Source of the DNA: Saprospiraceae bacterium
Lineage (GTDB): Bacteria > Bacteroidota > Bacteroidia > Chitinophagales > Saprospiraceae
Assembly: GCA_020631405.1 (NCBI GenBank)
Contig: JAHDHH010000003.1
Coordinates: forward strand, 1 to 64,000
DNA length: 64,000 nt
Reading direction: 5' to 3'
Below the pieces are notes generated by a model. That model was not told where the DNA came from. It did no database searches and saw only the letters and a program-made list of their open reading frames with translations. This document shows, piece after piece, positions 34,697 to 43,893 of this stretch. The stretch's first letter is position 1. Every line of letters begins with the position of its first letter. The translations under genes and the position numbers were made by a program.

Positions 34697-35881
34697 TTAC
34701 CCCAACAACTTCCTAAAATGCATCAAATACCAATCGGCAATCTCGTCCATCGGTAAGCTAGCTGCGGCGATATAATTTCTCTTGCCTAGTTCATTTCTAT
34801 ATTCATGATCAGTGAGTAGTTTCTCTACAGCATTGGCCATTCCAGCTACATCTCCTGGCTCGAAATACTCCCCAGCATAGCCTTCTTCTTCAACGAGTTC
34901 TTTCAGGTCTCCAATCTTCGGGATGATGGCTGCCTTGCCGTAACTACCCGCTTGATGTAGCACCCCAGAGCTACCCGTAGTACTGGTATAGTCAAATAAG
35001 ACTGCGGTCGCATCTGTAAATAATCCAGGCACATCTTCTTCCTCTACATAGCCTGTGAACCTGATATTAGGAATGTGTTTATACTGCTCTGCTATACTGG
35101 CTAAGTAACCTTTGACATTTGGATTATCTGTACCTGCTATGACTATTTCGATGTCCTTACCAATTCTTTTTCTAACCTCAGCTACTGCTTCGATCATGCC
35201 TTCTACTTTCTTGTAAGTACCAAACTTACCGAAGGTCATAATCTGGAGAGGTTTAGTCTGTTCTGATGCGAAATCAGGCAAGTCTGCTGATTCAAAACTA
35301 CCATGAGGAACCAATGCCACATTTTTGACTCCATACTTCTGCTCTAGGATGTGGACATACTTAGCGATAGTCACGGTGACTAGATTGGCTGAAAGCACGA
35401 ATCTGGTGATGATATTACCAAATGTCCTAAAAATAAACGCTAGCAACGGATTCTTTGTGATTCCTGCAGACTTAAGGTCAACTGTCTCCATGATATTGTG
35501 CAACAATACTACTGAAGGAATACCCGTAAGCTTAGTCAACAATGGGGTCATCAGACCGAGTGTAGCTGGGATCTTCCCATCTCCAAATGAAAGGAACTGT
35601 ATATTATAAAAGACCACGTCTGGCTTCAATTGCTTCAGCGTCTTTCTAATAGTAAGAGCATTAGTCCAACTATTAAACTTCCAATTTTCTAAGATAGTCA
35701 CCTTCACATTTCCCTTGACATCATAATACTCTACCCCTTCTGGCAATGTATCTGACAATATAATAACTTCAGATAGTTCTACCTTGTCTTTGAAGTAGTT
35801 GACAAGGTGGTGGGCATACTCATTCAGGGTACCCTTACTCGGTGGATAGGGTGATACAATGGCTAGTTTAATTGGTTTCAT
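34697..35881 (-). CDS. Glycosyltransferase family 4 protein
   Basis: 394 residues, GT-B fold. The N-terminal acceptor half begins IKLAIVSPYPPSKGTLNEYA and the linker holds QIMTFGKFGTYKKVEGM. The C-terminal donor half contains IVIAGTDNPNVKGYL, HIPNIRFTGYVEEEDV and the nucleotide-sugar site around GSSGVLHQAGSYGKAAI. It probably adds a sugar during polysaccharide or lipid-linked glycan synthesis on the cytoplasmic face. It is the last gene of a three-gene unit, three bases after the flippase gene, which supports a role in making the exported glycan. Confidence 0.85.
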   Translation of the reverse strand: MKPIKLAIVSPYPPSKGTLNEYAHHLVNYFKDKVELSEVIILSDTLPEGVEYYDVKGNVKVTILENWKFNSWTNALTIRKTLKQLKPDVVFYNIQFLSFGDGKIPATLGLMTPLLTKLTGIPSVVLLHNIMETVDLKSAGITKNPLLAFIFRTFGNIITRFVLSANLVTVTIAKYVHILEQKYGVKNVALVPHGSFESADLPDFASEQTKPLQIMTFGKFGTYKKVEGMIEAVAEVRKRIGKDIEIVIAGTDNPNVKGYLASIAEQYKHIPNIRFTGYVEEEDVPGLFTDATAVLFDYTSTTGSSGVLHQAGSYGKAAIIPKIGDLKELVEEEGYAGEYFEPGDVAGMANAVEKLLTDHEYRNELGKRNYIAAASLPMDEIADWYLMHFRKLLG

Positions 35882-35884
35882 AGC

Positions 35885-37141
35885 TTATGTAGTTATAGTT
35901 GTTGGCTTAGCGCCTAATATCTGACTAATTTGAAAGCAAATCATGGCAATGAGTAAGAGGCTCATAATCCCAATTTGGACTAAGATGACTTGCTCCAAGG
36001 ATTCGTGGTACCAATAGATGCTTACCACTTGGCAAATTCCAGCAATAACGGAAAGCACCACAGGTATATACTTACTCAATGACATATAGTAGTAGGCAAA
36101 GACATTTGCTCCAGCAAATAAAGTAGTCGCAATAGCATACTTCCAAAGTAAGCCAGCAACCGACATATAGTCATCGCCAAACAGAATGCCTATGATCAAT
36201 TCTGGAAAGAGGACACAGCCTCCAATCACACAGAGTCCAAAACCTGCAGTAATCCCAAAGGACAACCAGAATAATGAAAAGTGTGGTAGTCCTTGTTTCT
36301 CTCTTTGGATCACTTTAGGAAATAATAAGGTCACAATAGTCCAAGTACCGAAAAAGACCACCCGGCCAATTAGAGCTATCGCTGCATAAAGTCCAGCTTG
36401 CTCTGACTCGAAAAAATGCTTGACGAGGATTACATCACTATTATTGATCAAAATTTGGCTAAACTCATAAATGAGGATGACTCCAACAAATCGCTTAACC
36501 AAGTCTACATCTTCGAATACTCCCCTACCCTCAACAGATTGGTCAGACCTGATCCACACAGCCGCAAAAAACGATGCTAAAAAGCCAAGACTTACAGCTT
36601 CTGTTGTGAGGTATTCAAAGTACTCCAAAGCAGCAATCACAAGACCAAAAGTCACGATAAATCGCAAGACCATTTCTAAGATATAGGTCCAGGCAAGTCG
36701 CTTAAACAGGTCAGAACCCTGGGCCAAACCTCGCTTGACACTCATATTAAAATAGAATGGAATTCCTAATCCGACAATGGCAATTGGAATCCAAGAATTA
36801 AAATGAAGAAACCCTTGTAAAAGTGGGGACACTGCTATCAACCCAACTCCTATGGCAAGTGAAATCCAAAGGACTTGTTTGGAAATCCATGTCTCGAATA
36901 TCTTTATAGCTGTCGTATCATTATCTGCAAAGTAGGTAGCAGAAAACTTAGCCGAAGTCAATTGGATTCCCACTGCAAAAAAAGAAAGCATGAGCACACC
37001 GGTAGCTATCACACTTGCCTCTGCAAACTTCTCAGGCCCAAGTACTCTTCCTAGTATCAGATTAATGAGATAGTTACCTGCATTCACTATAAGTGTACTT
37101 GCAAACAGGAATCCAGCATCGCCTAATTTCAGTTTCATCAA
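35885..37141 (-). CDS. Polysaccharide flippase (Wzx/MATE-like)
   Basis: 418 residues with about 12 membrane helices. The opening segment GDAGFLFASTLIVNAGNYLI and LGRVLGPEKFAEASVI are typical of the oligosaccharide flippase branch of the MVF/MATE superfamily, as is VLVKHFFESEQAGLYAAIALI in the middle (shown in part). It should move lipid-linked glycans across the inner membrane. It is sandwiched between the STAS gene (three bases upstream) and the GT4 gene (three bases downstream), so all three are certainly cotranscribed. Confidence 0.85.
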   Translation of the reverse strand: MMKLKLGDAGFLFASTLIVNAGNYLINLILGRVLGPEKFAEASVIATGVLMLSFFAVGIQLTSAKFSATYFADNDTTAIKIFETWISKQVLWISLAIGVGLIAVSPLLQGFLHFNSWIPIAIVGLGIPFYFNMSVKRGLAQGSDLFKRLAWTYILEMVLRFIVTFGLVIAALEYFEYLTTEAVSLGFLASFFAAVWIRSDQSVEGRGVFEDVDLVKRFVGVILIYEFSQILINNSDVILVKHFFESEQAGLYAAIALIGRVVFFGTWTIVTLLFPKVIQREKQGLPHFSLFWLSFGITAGFGLCVIGGCVLFPELIIGILFGDDYMSVAGLLWKYAIATTLFAGANVFAYYYMSLSKYIPVVLSVIAGICQVVSIYWYHESLEQVILVQIGIMSLLLIAMICFQISQILGAKPTTITT

Positions 37142-37144
37142 GTA

Positions 37145-37453
37145 TTAGTTACTGATGATAAATTGATCCGAAAACTTGGTTAAGTGTACTAGGTTGTGAA
37201 ACTCATGACCATCCTGCACCTTGATATGCAGTGGTTTGTCGCCAATATGCTTCTTAGTCATCAGGAGGGCATTGAACCCAGTCAGGTCAATATCATCCAC
37301 AGCAAGCAGATCAATCGTAACCCCAGTGACACCACCAATTTTATCTGGCAAATCAGCCTTCAATGTCAGAGCATCCATGAGGATCAACTTACCTGCTAAA
37401 GTGACATGCAAGTGATTTGCCTCTGTTGTATAATTGACTTTAAGTTGTTCCAT
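37145..37453 (-). CDS. STAS-domain protein
   Basis: 102 residues, a single STAS (anti-sigma antagonist-like) domain: HVTLAGKLILMDALTL forms the first strands and helix, VTIDLLAVDDIDLTGF the central strand and phosphorylation loop, and LHIKVQDGHEFHNLVHLTKF the end. In SpoIIAA the loop serine is the phosphorylation site; here the corresponding residue is Thr58 in DLTG, so regulation by phosphorylation is possible. It is the first gene of the unit STAS / flippase / GT4. No cognate serine kinase or anti-sigma gene is adjacent. STAS domains also occur as regulatory parts of transport systems. Confidence 0.7.
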   Translation of the reverse strand: MEQLKVNYTTEANHLHVTLAGKLILMDALTLKADLPDKIGGVTGVTIDLLAVDDIDLTGFNALLMTKKHIGDKPLHIKVQDGHEFHNLVHLTKFSDQFIISN

Positions 37454-37684
37454 AATACTCTTTAATCAATCAAATATAATGAAATTAACTCATGTGTAAT
37501 TATATGTAAAACAAATTATTATATTAAATCTACACAGATACATTAAGTGCAAATCACATAACAATAAGTCATAGTTCTCAAATATGGCCAAATACCCGGC
37601 ATTGACACCCTTGTGAAATTCGGACTTTCAATATTTTCTACAATTAAGATTTTGCAAGAATCAACATCGAAACAGATTTCTTAG

Positions 37685-37692
37685 TACTTTTG
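37685..37692 (+). promoter_or_regulatory. Putative -7 element of the thiolase operon
   Basis: TACTTTTG matches TAnnTTTG, 37 bases upstream of the ATG at 37729. It argues against an upstream start at 37690 inside this element. Confidence 0.4.
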
Positions 37693-37728
37693 GCACACAT
37701 TCAAAATAAAATAAATACACAGACAAAC

Positions 37729-38907
37729 ATGAAGGCAGTATATATATGTAGTGCAGTAAGGACTCCAATGGGTAGTTTTGGCGGTCAACTTTCAGGGATT
37801 TCAGCTACCAAACTCGGTAGTATAGCAATAGAAGGAGCTATAGCAAAGGCTGGTCTTGATAAAGCCATCATCAACGAAGTCTTTATGGGTAATGTATGTT
37901 CGGCCAACCTTGGACAAGCACCAGCTAGACAAGCAGCTATTGGTGCAGGATTAAGCAACACAATACCATGTACAACAATCAACAAAGTCTGTTCATCCGG
38001 AATAAAGTCAATTATGATCGGAGCACAGACGATCATGAGTGGGTATAATGATATAGTCATCGCTGGTGGAATGGAGAATATGTCTTCAGTCCCATTTTAT
38101 ATGGAAAAAGCTAGATGGGGCTACAAGTATGGTCATAGTACATTAGTCGATGGACTACAAAAAGACGGTCTTCAGGATGCCTATGATAACCAAGCTATGG
38201 GAATCTGCGCTGATGCGACAGCTGGTAAATATAATATCACAAGAGAGGCACAAGATGAATATGCCATCAACTCATACAAAAGAGCTGCAAGTGCAACAGA
38301 GTCGGGAAAATTCAAAGGAGAAATAGTACCAGTATCGATACCACAAAGAAAGGGTGACCCGATCATTATGGCTGATGATGAAGAATACAAGAAGGTGAAA
38401 TTCGAAAAAATCCCTAACCTAAAACCAGCATTCACCAAAGATGGCACTGTGACCGCAGCTAATGCTTCTACGATCAATGATGGATCATCTGCACTAGTCC
38501 TAGCAAGCGAAGAAGCAATAAAGAAACATGGATTGACTCCAATCGCAAGATTGGTATCATTCGCGGATGCAGCTCATGAGCCAGAGTGGTTTACTACAGC
38601 ACCAACTAAGGCAGCACCGATAGCACTCAAAAGAGCCGGACTGACGATGAAGGATATTGATTATGTAGAAGTGAATGAAGCATTCGCTGTCGTGGCAATG
38701 GCATTCAACAATATCATGGAAGTAGATCCAGCCAAGTCTAATGTCTATGGAGGAGCTGTAGCACTTGGTCACCCTCTAGGAGCATCAGGAGCAAGAATCG
38801 TCTCTACCCTATGTAATGTGACAAACCAGGAAGGCGGGAAGTATGGTCTAGCTGCTATCTGTAATGGAGGTGGTGGAGCATCATCGATGATTATCGAAAA
38901 AGTCTAG
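37729..38907 (+). CDS. atoB: Acetyl-CoA C-acetyltransferase / acyltransferase (thiolase)
   Basis: 392 residues from ATG 37729. The nucleophile cysteine is in TINKVCSSGIKS (C88); the second triad region is VALGHPLGASGAR with its histidine; the acid/base cysteine is in AAICNGGGGASSMI. It joins or cleaves acetyl units of CoA thioesters (2 acetyl-CoA to acetoacetyl-CoA and back). The CoA-transferase subunits follow in the same operon, so the likely pathway is ketone body/acetoacetate breakdown or the last steps of branched-chain amino acid catabolism. The biosynthetic-type symbol is a best guess; a degradative 3-ketoacyl-CoA thiolase role is also possible. Confidence 0.9.
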   Translation: MKAVYICSAVRTPMGSFGGQLSGISATKLGSIAIEGAIAKAGLDKAIINEVFMGNVCSANLGQAPARQAAIGAGLSNTIPCTTINKVCSSGIKSIMIGAQTIMSGYNDIVIAGGMENMSSVPFYMEKARWGYKYGHSTLVDGLQKDGLQDAYDNQAMGICADATAGKYNITREAQDEYAINSYKRAASATESGKFKGEIVPVSIPQRKGDPIIMADDEEYKKVKFEKIPNLKPAFTKDGTVTAANASTINDGSSALVLASEEAIKKHGLTPIARLVSFADAAHEPEWFTTAPTKAAPIALKRAGLTMKDIDYVEVNEAFAVVAMAFNNIMEVDPAKSNVYGGAVALGHPLGASGARIVSTLCNVTNQEGGKYGLAAICNGGGGASSMIIEKV

Positions 38908-38910
38908 CAA

Positions 38911-39633
38911 ATGGTTTGGAGTAAGAGATTATCAACTTTAATTATCACGTCACTATTCATTTGTATAGAATACTGTAATTGCCAAGTAGTGATGACAGAA
39001 ACAGACACAATAAGGGTCAATGTTAGCCCTGATGATTCTTCTGTGGACGCCTCTTTTCAGGTTAAAAACCTGAGTGATACTACGGAGTGCTACCGCTATG
39101 TTTTCGAAATAGATGAAGAAGATCTAGATCTGATTTTAGCTAGTGTATTAATTTCTTTTGTCCATTTTACTGTAGGAGTATATGATGCCTGTGAAAATAC
39201 TGATTTATACGATGACTGCTTACAATCACAGGAAATTGCAAACCTAGGGTTAGAAAGTGCAAATGTAGAAGAGTTCATAAATTCTGATAAAGAAGAAGTT
39301 CTCACTCACTTTTCAGCATGGACTACTTCAGGTTGTGACAGTCTACTATTCAGAAGACCAATCTTATTTACAAAAGTACTTTCTCATACTGATGATGCAG
39401 TTCCCTTACAGCTAAATATATTTCCTAACCCAGCTGGAAATTATATCAAAATTAATGGCAATGAACATAATCTGCTTTATACAATATCTTCGATCAGCGG
39501 TAAATTGATTCAACAAGGCAGAGTAGATTCCAACACGATAAAAACATCAAAACTTATGGAAGGCTTATACTTCCTTAAGCTCATGGACTCAAAAGGCAGA
39601 GCAATAACTAAGAGAGTTATAAAATCAAATTAA
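38911..39633 (+). CDS. Secreted T9SS type A protein inside a CoA-transferase operon
   Basis: 240 residues: a signal peptide (LIITSLFICIEYCNCQ), a central domain of about 110 residues with no family I recognise (three or four cysteines, acidic), and a type A T9SS sorting domain from about 170 (LQLNIFPNPAGNYIKINGNE ... LMEGLYFLKLMDSKGRA). The start is three bases after the thiolase stop, and its TAA directly precedes the ATG of the CoA-transferase A subunit (no gap). It is thus locked into a metabolic operon with which it has no obvious connection. Confidence 0.75.
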   Translation: MVWSKRLSTLIITSLFICIEYCNCQVVMTETDTIRVNVSPDDSSVDASFQVKNLSDTTECYRYVFEIDEEDLDLILASVLISFVHFTVGVYDACENTDLYDDCLQSQEIANLGLESANVEEFINSDKEEVLTHFSAWTTSGCDSLLFRRPILFTKVLSHTDDAVPLQLNIFPNPAGNYIKINGNEHNLLYTISSISGKLIQQGRVDSNTIKTSKLMEGLYFLKLMDSKGRAITKRVIKSN

Positions 39634-40332
39634 ATGAACAAAGTAGTAACTAACGCCAAAGAAGCCATCAAAGGCATCGCAGACAATATGACTCTAATGC
39701 TCGGAGGCTTTGGACTCTGCGGCATACCTGAGAACTGTATTTCTGCCCTTGTAGAAGCAGATATCAAAGGATTGACTTGCATCTCTAACAATGCAGGGGT
39801 CGATGACTTCGGTCTTGGCCTGCTCCTACAAAAGAAGCAAATCAAGAAGATGATCTCCAGTTATGTCGGTGAGAATGCAGAATTCGAAAGGCAGATGCTT
39901 AGTGGAGAGTTAGAAGTAGACTTGATTCCTCAGGGTTCGTTAGCTGCCCGATGCTATGCAGCTGGGGCAGGTATACCTGCATTTTTTACGCCTGCGGGAT
40001 TCGGTACTGAAGTGGCCGAAGGTAAAGAAATCAGAGACTACAATGGCAAGCCACACATCTTAGAAGCGGCACTGCATGCTGACTTTGCCATCGTCAAAGC
40101 ATGGAAGGGTGACAAGCTTGGCAATCTAGTCTTCAAAGGTACCGCTAGGAACTTTAATCCAGCAATGGCTATGGCTGGAAAGATTACAATCGCCGAAGTT
40201 GAAGAGTTAGTCGAGCCAGGCGAGCTTGATCCTAACTTCATCCACACTCCAGGGATATTTATCCAAAGGATATTCCAAGGAGTAGACTACGAAAAAAGAA
40301 TAGAACAACGAACTGTAAGATCAAAAGCCTAG
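39634..40332 (+). CDS. scoA: 3-oxoacid CoA-transferase subunit A
   Basis: 232 residues with the family-I CoA-transferase alpha layout: [18 protein letters not shown], then [39 protein letters not shown] and a late [19 protein letters not shown]. With the B subunit it moves CoA between succinyl-CoA and acetoacetate (or a similar 3-oxoacid). It begins immediately after the stop of the embedded secreted-protein gene and is followed by subunit B after four bases. Confidence 0.9.
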   Translation: MNKVVTNAKEAIKGIADNMTLMLGGFGLCGIPENCISALVEADIKGLTCISNNAGVDDFGLGLLLQKKQIKKMISSYVGENAEFERQMLSGELEVDLIPQGSLAARCYAAGAGIPAFFTPAGFGTEVAEGKEIRDYNGKPHILEAALHADFAIVKAWKGDKLGNLVFKGTARNFNPAMAMAGKITIAEVEELVEPGELDPNFIHTPGIFIQRIFQGVDYEKRIEQRTVRSKA

Positions 40333-40336
40333 ACAT

Positions 40337-40990
40337 ATGTTAGATAGAGATGGAATAGCAAGAAGAATAGCTCAAGAACTCCAAGATGGATGGTATGTCA
40401 ACCTTGGTATAGGTATCCCTACCCTAATCGCTAACCACATTCCTCAAGGAATCAGTGTAGAGTTTCAATCAGAGAATGGCATACTAGGCATGGGACCATT
40501 TCCCTATGAGGGAGAAGAAGATGCTGACCTCATCAATGCGGGTAAGCAAACAATCACAGCTATGCCAGGCGCTGCAATCTTTGACTCGGCCACCAGTTTC
40601 GCGATGATCAGAGGTGGCCACATCCAGATGACAGTACTCGGCGCTATGGAAGTAGCCCAAAATGGAGATATAGCCAATTGGAAGATTCCTGGCAAAATGG
40701 TGAAAGGCATGGGTGGCGCTATGGACTTAGTCGCCTCATCTGACAATATCATAGTCGCTATGACCCACACCAATAGAAAGGGCAAGTCAAAACTGCTCAG
40801 AGCATGTACTCTTCCACTAACAGGTGTAGGTTGTGTAAGGAAGATAGTCACCAACATGGCTGTCCTCGATGTAGTCCCAGGTGGGTTCAAACTGATAGAA
40901 CGAGCACCAGGTGTATCTGTGGCAGAGATACAAGCTGCAACTGAAGGTGACTTGATTATCGAAGGCGATATTCCTGAGATGGTGCTTTAG
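40337..40990 (+). CDS. scoB: 3-oxoacid CoA-transferase subunit B
   Basis: 217 residues. The catalytic glutamate lies in [20 protein letters not shown] (E46), as in CoA-transferase beta subunits. [19 protein letters not shown] near the N-terminus and [17 protein letters not shown] and [20 protein letters not shown] in the middle are all expected family segments. It forms the active enzyme with subunit A. It is the last gene of the operon; 214 bases without a clear hairpin follow. Confidence 0.92.
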   Translation: MLDRDGIARRIAQELQDGWYVNLGIGIPTLIANHIPQGISVEFQSENGILGMGPFPYEGEEDADLINAGKQTITAMPGAAIFDSATSFAMIRGGHIQMTVLGAMEVAQNGDIANWKIPGKMVKGMGGAMDLVASSDNIIVAMTHTNRKGKSKLLRACTLPLTGVGCVRKIVTNMAVLDVVPGGFKLIERAPGVSVAEIQAATEGDLIIEGDIPEMVL

Positions 40991-41204
40991 TGTTGGTGTT
41001 TAGGCATTGTTAAATGTGAGAAGCATAATGGTAATAAATAAGTTAAACCACAGCGAAAAGATTTACCATCGTCTCTTTATCTTTGCCCATGTGTTTTAAA
41101 AGTAGTTGACAATTGTATTAGTCACTTAAACTTTTGCCAATCTAGCACAATTATTGCATGGATAATTACAAGTCAAGTATTTATGCATGATACATTAATT
41201 AAAT

Positions 41205-41828
41205 ATGAATAATATTACTCGCTGTTTTCTCATTGTTTTCGTCTTATTCCAGGTCAGTTCAGCCTCTGCTCAACTTAAACTTGGGCTCACAGGAGGTGCC
41301 AACTTCTCAACTATACGTTTCGATGGAGCATCTATTCCTACTGAAAACATTATGGGATACTTCATTGGGGTATTACCCAGGGTAGTAGTGACAGAAAAAT
41401 TCAACTTATCAGTCGAAGCCCAATATTCTGCAAAAGGATTTGGCTTGCCAAGTGATACCTCCACTCAGTACAAAATCGAATATGTTGACCTTATTCCACA
41501 GTTCGAATACAACGTCTTGCGGGGTCTTTGGGTAGGGTTAGGATTCAACTTTGCTGTGAAAATCAGTGAAAAGTCTAAAACAGAGGTAGAGAATTCTTGG
41601 ATCAAAATTAATAATGCTCATTTTGTCAGAAACCTTGATGCTGGCCTCAAAGTCTTTACCAGAATATTCATCACTAAGAAAATAAATGTGTCTGCGGCAT
41701 TGAATACTGGGATAGTAAACATTGAAGCATTCAAATTTACTGATCAAAATGGCGATCCAATTGCAAGTAAACAACTCAATCGGAATGTTCAAATTGGAGT
41801 TGGGTACACATTTGGTGGGATCAAGTAA
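41205..41828 (+). CDS. Outer membrane beta-barrel protein (PorT-like)
   Basis: 207 residues with a signal peptide (about 1-22, ending SASAQ). An eight-stranded barrel follows, with short turns and aromatic strand ends: LKLGLTGGANFSTIRFDG at the start, FNLSVEAQYSAKGFGLP in the middle, and a last strand VQIGVGYTFGG. This fits the PorT-family/outer membrane beta-barrel group in Bacteroidota. Members range from T9SS components to proteins of unknown role, so no specific function is claimed. It appears to be a single gene. Confidence 0.75.
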   Translation: MNNITRCFLIVFVLFQVSSASAQLKLGLTGGANFSTIRFDGASIPTENIMGYFIGVLPRVVVTEKFNLSVEAQYSAKGFGLPSDTSTQYKIEYVDLIPQFEYNVLRGLWVGLGFNFAVKISEKSKTEVENSWIKINNAHFVRNLDAGLKVFTRIFITKKINVSAALNTGIVNIEAFKFTDQNGDPIASKQLNRNVQIGVGYTFGGIK

Positions 41829-41977
41829 TCAAACAAGGCTCTAGACACTTGTCTTTCTCTTATACTCAACCAAGGATAAACACCCTCCTTTAGACTACAT
41901 CTTCCTTTAGATGCATTAGTCTATCAACTACTTTGAGTCTATTAGCTAATCCTATTTTACAAGAATATTAATCGGTC

Positions 41978-41985
41978 TATCTTTG
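41978..41985 (+). promoter_or_regulatory. Putative -7 element of the ABC exporter gene
   Basis: TATCTTTG matches TAnnTTTG, with its last base 37 bases before the ATG at 42023. A TTTT run at 41955-41958 sits at the -33 spacing but lacks the final G. Confidence 0.4.
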
Positions 41986-42022
41986 CGAACATAATCAACA
42001 TCACAGATGTTACACATTACTT

Positions 42023-43807
42023 ATGGCGTCAACTAAGGGAACCGAACAGCAAAAACCCAAACTCACCAAGGAATCACTTCGTGAGACACTAGCAATCTTT
42101 GCCTATATCAAACCCTACAGACTACAGTTCTTTATTGGGTTAATCCTACTTGCAGTCAGTAGTGCCATCTTCATGGTTGTCCTCTACCTTGCAGGAGAGA
42201 TGGTCGATATAGCCCAGGGAGAGTCAGACTTAGAGTATACTTTGACTCAGATAGGAATAGTCTTGATAATCATATTCGTAGCGCAAGGAGTGATGTCATT
42301 TTTTAGGATATACTTATTCGCCTACACCTCTGAGAATGGAATTGCAGCTATCAGAAAAGCTTTGTATAACAAGATGATAACCCTGCCAATAGTCTTCTAT
42401 GAGAAGAACAGACTAGGTGAACTCATTAGTAGGATTACTGCTGATGTAGAGTCTATGTACTCTGCTTTCTCAGTGACATTAGCAGAGTTTATTAGACAAA
42501 TCATCATCTTAATCGTCGGGATTGCATTCTTAGCATGGACTACTCCGAAGCTCTCACTAATCATGCTAGCTACCTTTCCAGTGATTGTAGTGCTTGCACT
42601 ATTTTTCGGAAGATACATTAGAAGACTATCTAAGAAGAGACAAGAAGCATTGGCTGAGACCAATACCATCATGAATGAAACTATCACAAGTATCAGATCT
42701 GTCAAGGCCTTCACTAGTGAGTCCTTCGAGTTCAACAGGTATGGCAATACTATTGGTAAGGTAGTCAGTGTAGCTATGCAATTCGCCAAAGCCCGAGGCT
42801 TATTTGCTTCATTTATGGTATCTGTGCTTAGTGGAGCTCTATTCTTTGTCATCTGGCAAGGTGCTAGGATGGTGCAAAATGATGCAATCACCGCAGGCGG
42901 ATTGATCTCATTCGTAAGTTATACAGCTGCCATAGGAGCAGCAATAGCAGGATTGGGAAACTTCTATGCTCAATTGTTAGGCGCAATTGGTGCCACTGAG
43001 AGGGTGAGAGAAATCTTAAAAGAAACAGGAGAACTAGATGATATCACACCAGGGCTCAATGTAGATTTAAAAGGAGACATCGAATTTAACAATGTCCAAT
43101 TTAGCTATCCAACTAGGCCAGACATTCAAGTACTCAAAGGCTTAAACATTAGCATCAAGAATGGACAAAAAGTAGCCCTTGTAGGAAGCAGTGGGGCAGG
43201 TAAGTCGACAATAGTCCAACTCCTGCTAAGGTTCTATGAAATCCAAAGTGGAAGCATTACTGTGGACGGCCAGAATATTTTCGATTACGATATTAAGGCA
43301 TATAGGTCTAACTTTGGCATGGTACCTCAAGAAGTATTACTCTTTGGTGGTACTATCAGAGAGAACATCTTGTATGGTAGACCAGATGCCACAGAAGAAG
43401 AAATCATCAACGCTGCGAAACAATCTAACTCGTATCAATTTATTAGCAACTTCCCTGAAGGGCTTGATACTATAGTCGGTGAACGAGGCATCAAGCTATC
43501 AGGTGGACAGCGACAAAGGATTGCTATCGCAAGAGCAATCCTCAAGGATCCAGCCATTCTACTTCTTGATGAGGCAACATCTTCGTTAGACGCAGAGTCA
43601 GAAAGCGTTGTCCAAGAAGCCCTCGACTATCTAATGGAAGGCAGGACATCGATTATCATTGCTCACAGACTGAGTACAGTCAAAAATGTAGATACAATCT
43701 TTGTCCTAGATGATGGACAAGTAGTCGAACAAGGAACACATGCTGACCTATCTATCAGACCAGACGGCATCTATAACCACTTGGCTCATTTGAGTTCACT
43801 TTTTTAA
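42023..43807 (+). CDS. ABC exporter, fused permease and ATPase (MsbA-like)
   Basis: 594 residues: a six-helix membrane domain (about 30-325) and a nucleotide-binding domain (about 350-590). Walker A is LVGSSGAGKST, the signature is KLSGGQRQRIAIARAIL, Walker B is ILLLDEATSSLD and the H-loop is IIIAHRLSTVKN. As a half-transporter it would work as a homodimer. Lipid A/lipid export (MsbA) or multidrug export are the usual functions; the specificity is not visible. A DUF1232 gene follows after 86 bases. Confidence 0.85.
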   Translation: MASTKGTEQQKPKLTKESLRETLAIFAYIKPYRLQFFIGLILLAVSSAIFMVVLYLAGEMVDIAQGESDLEYTLTQIGIVLIIIFVAQGVMSFFRIYLFAYTSENGIAAIRKALYNKMITLPIVFYEKNRLGELISRITADVESMYSAFSVTLAEFIRQIIILIVGIAFLAWTTPKLSLIMLATFPVIVVLALFFGRYIRRLSKKRQEALAETNTIMNETITSIRSVKAFTSESFEFNRYGNTIGKVVSVAMQFAKARGLFASFMVSVLSGALFFVIWQGARMVQNDAITAGGLISFVSYTAAIGAAIAGLGNFYAQLLGAIGATERVREILKETGELDDITPGLNVDLKGDIEFNNVQFSYPTRPDIQVLKGLNISIKNGQKVALVGSSGAGKSTIVQLLLRFYEIQSGSITVDGQNIFDYDIKAYRSNFGMVPQEVLLFGGTIRENILYGRPDATEEEIINAAKQSNSYQFISNFPEGLDTIVGERGIKLSGGQRQRIAIARAILKDPAILLLDEATSSLDAESESVVQEALDYLMEGRTSIIIAHRLSTVKNVDTIFVLDDGQVVEQGTHADLSIRPDGIYNHLAHLSSLF

Positions 43808-43893
43808 GTGTTAAAAGGGTTAAACTTTCGATCAATATCGAACTTATACCTTATCGGTTTTTGTTAGATTTATATCACTAATACCCTACTCCT

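Noticed and set aside
37454-37728. Largest gene-free stretch (275 bases) examined for an RNA gene or riboswitch
   Set aside because: Apart from a -7-like element for the thiolase operon I found no tRNA-like cloverleaf, long hairpin or repeat.
42397-42891. A 164-codon open frame antisense to the ABC exporter
   Set aside because: The exporter motifs are on the other strand; this frame is a by-product of the membrane domain codons.
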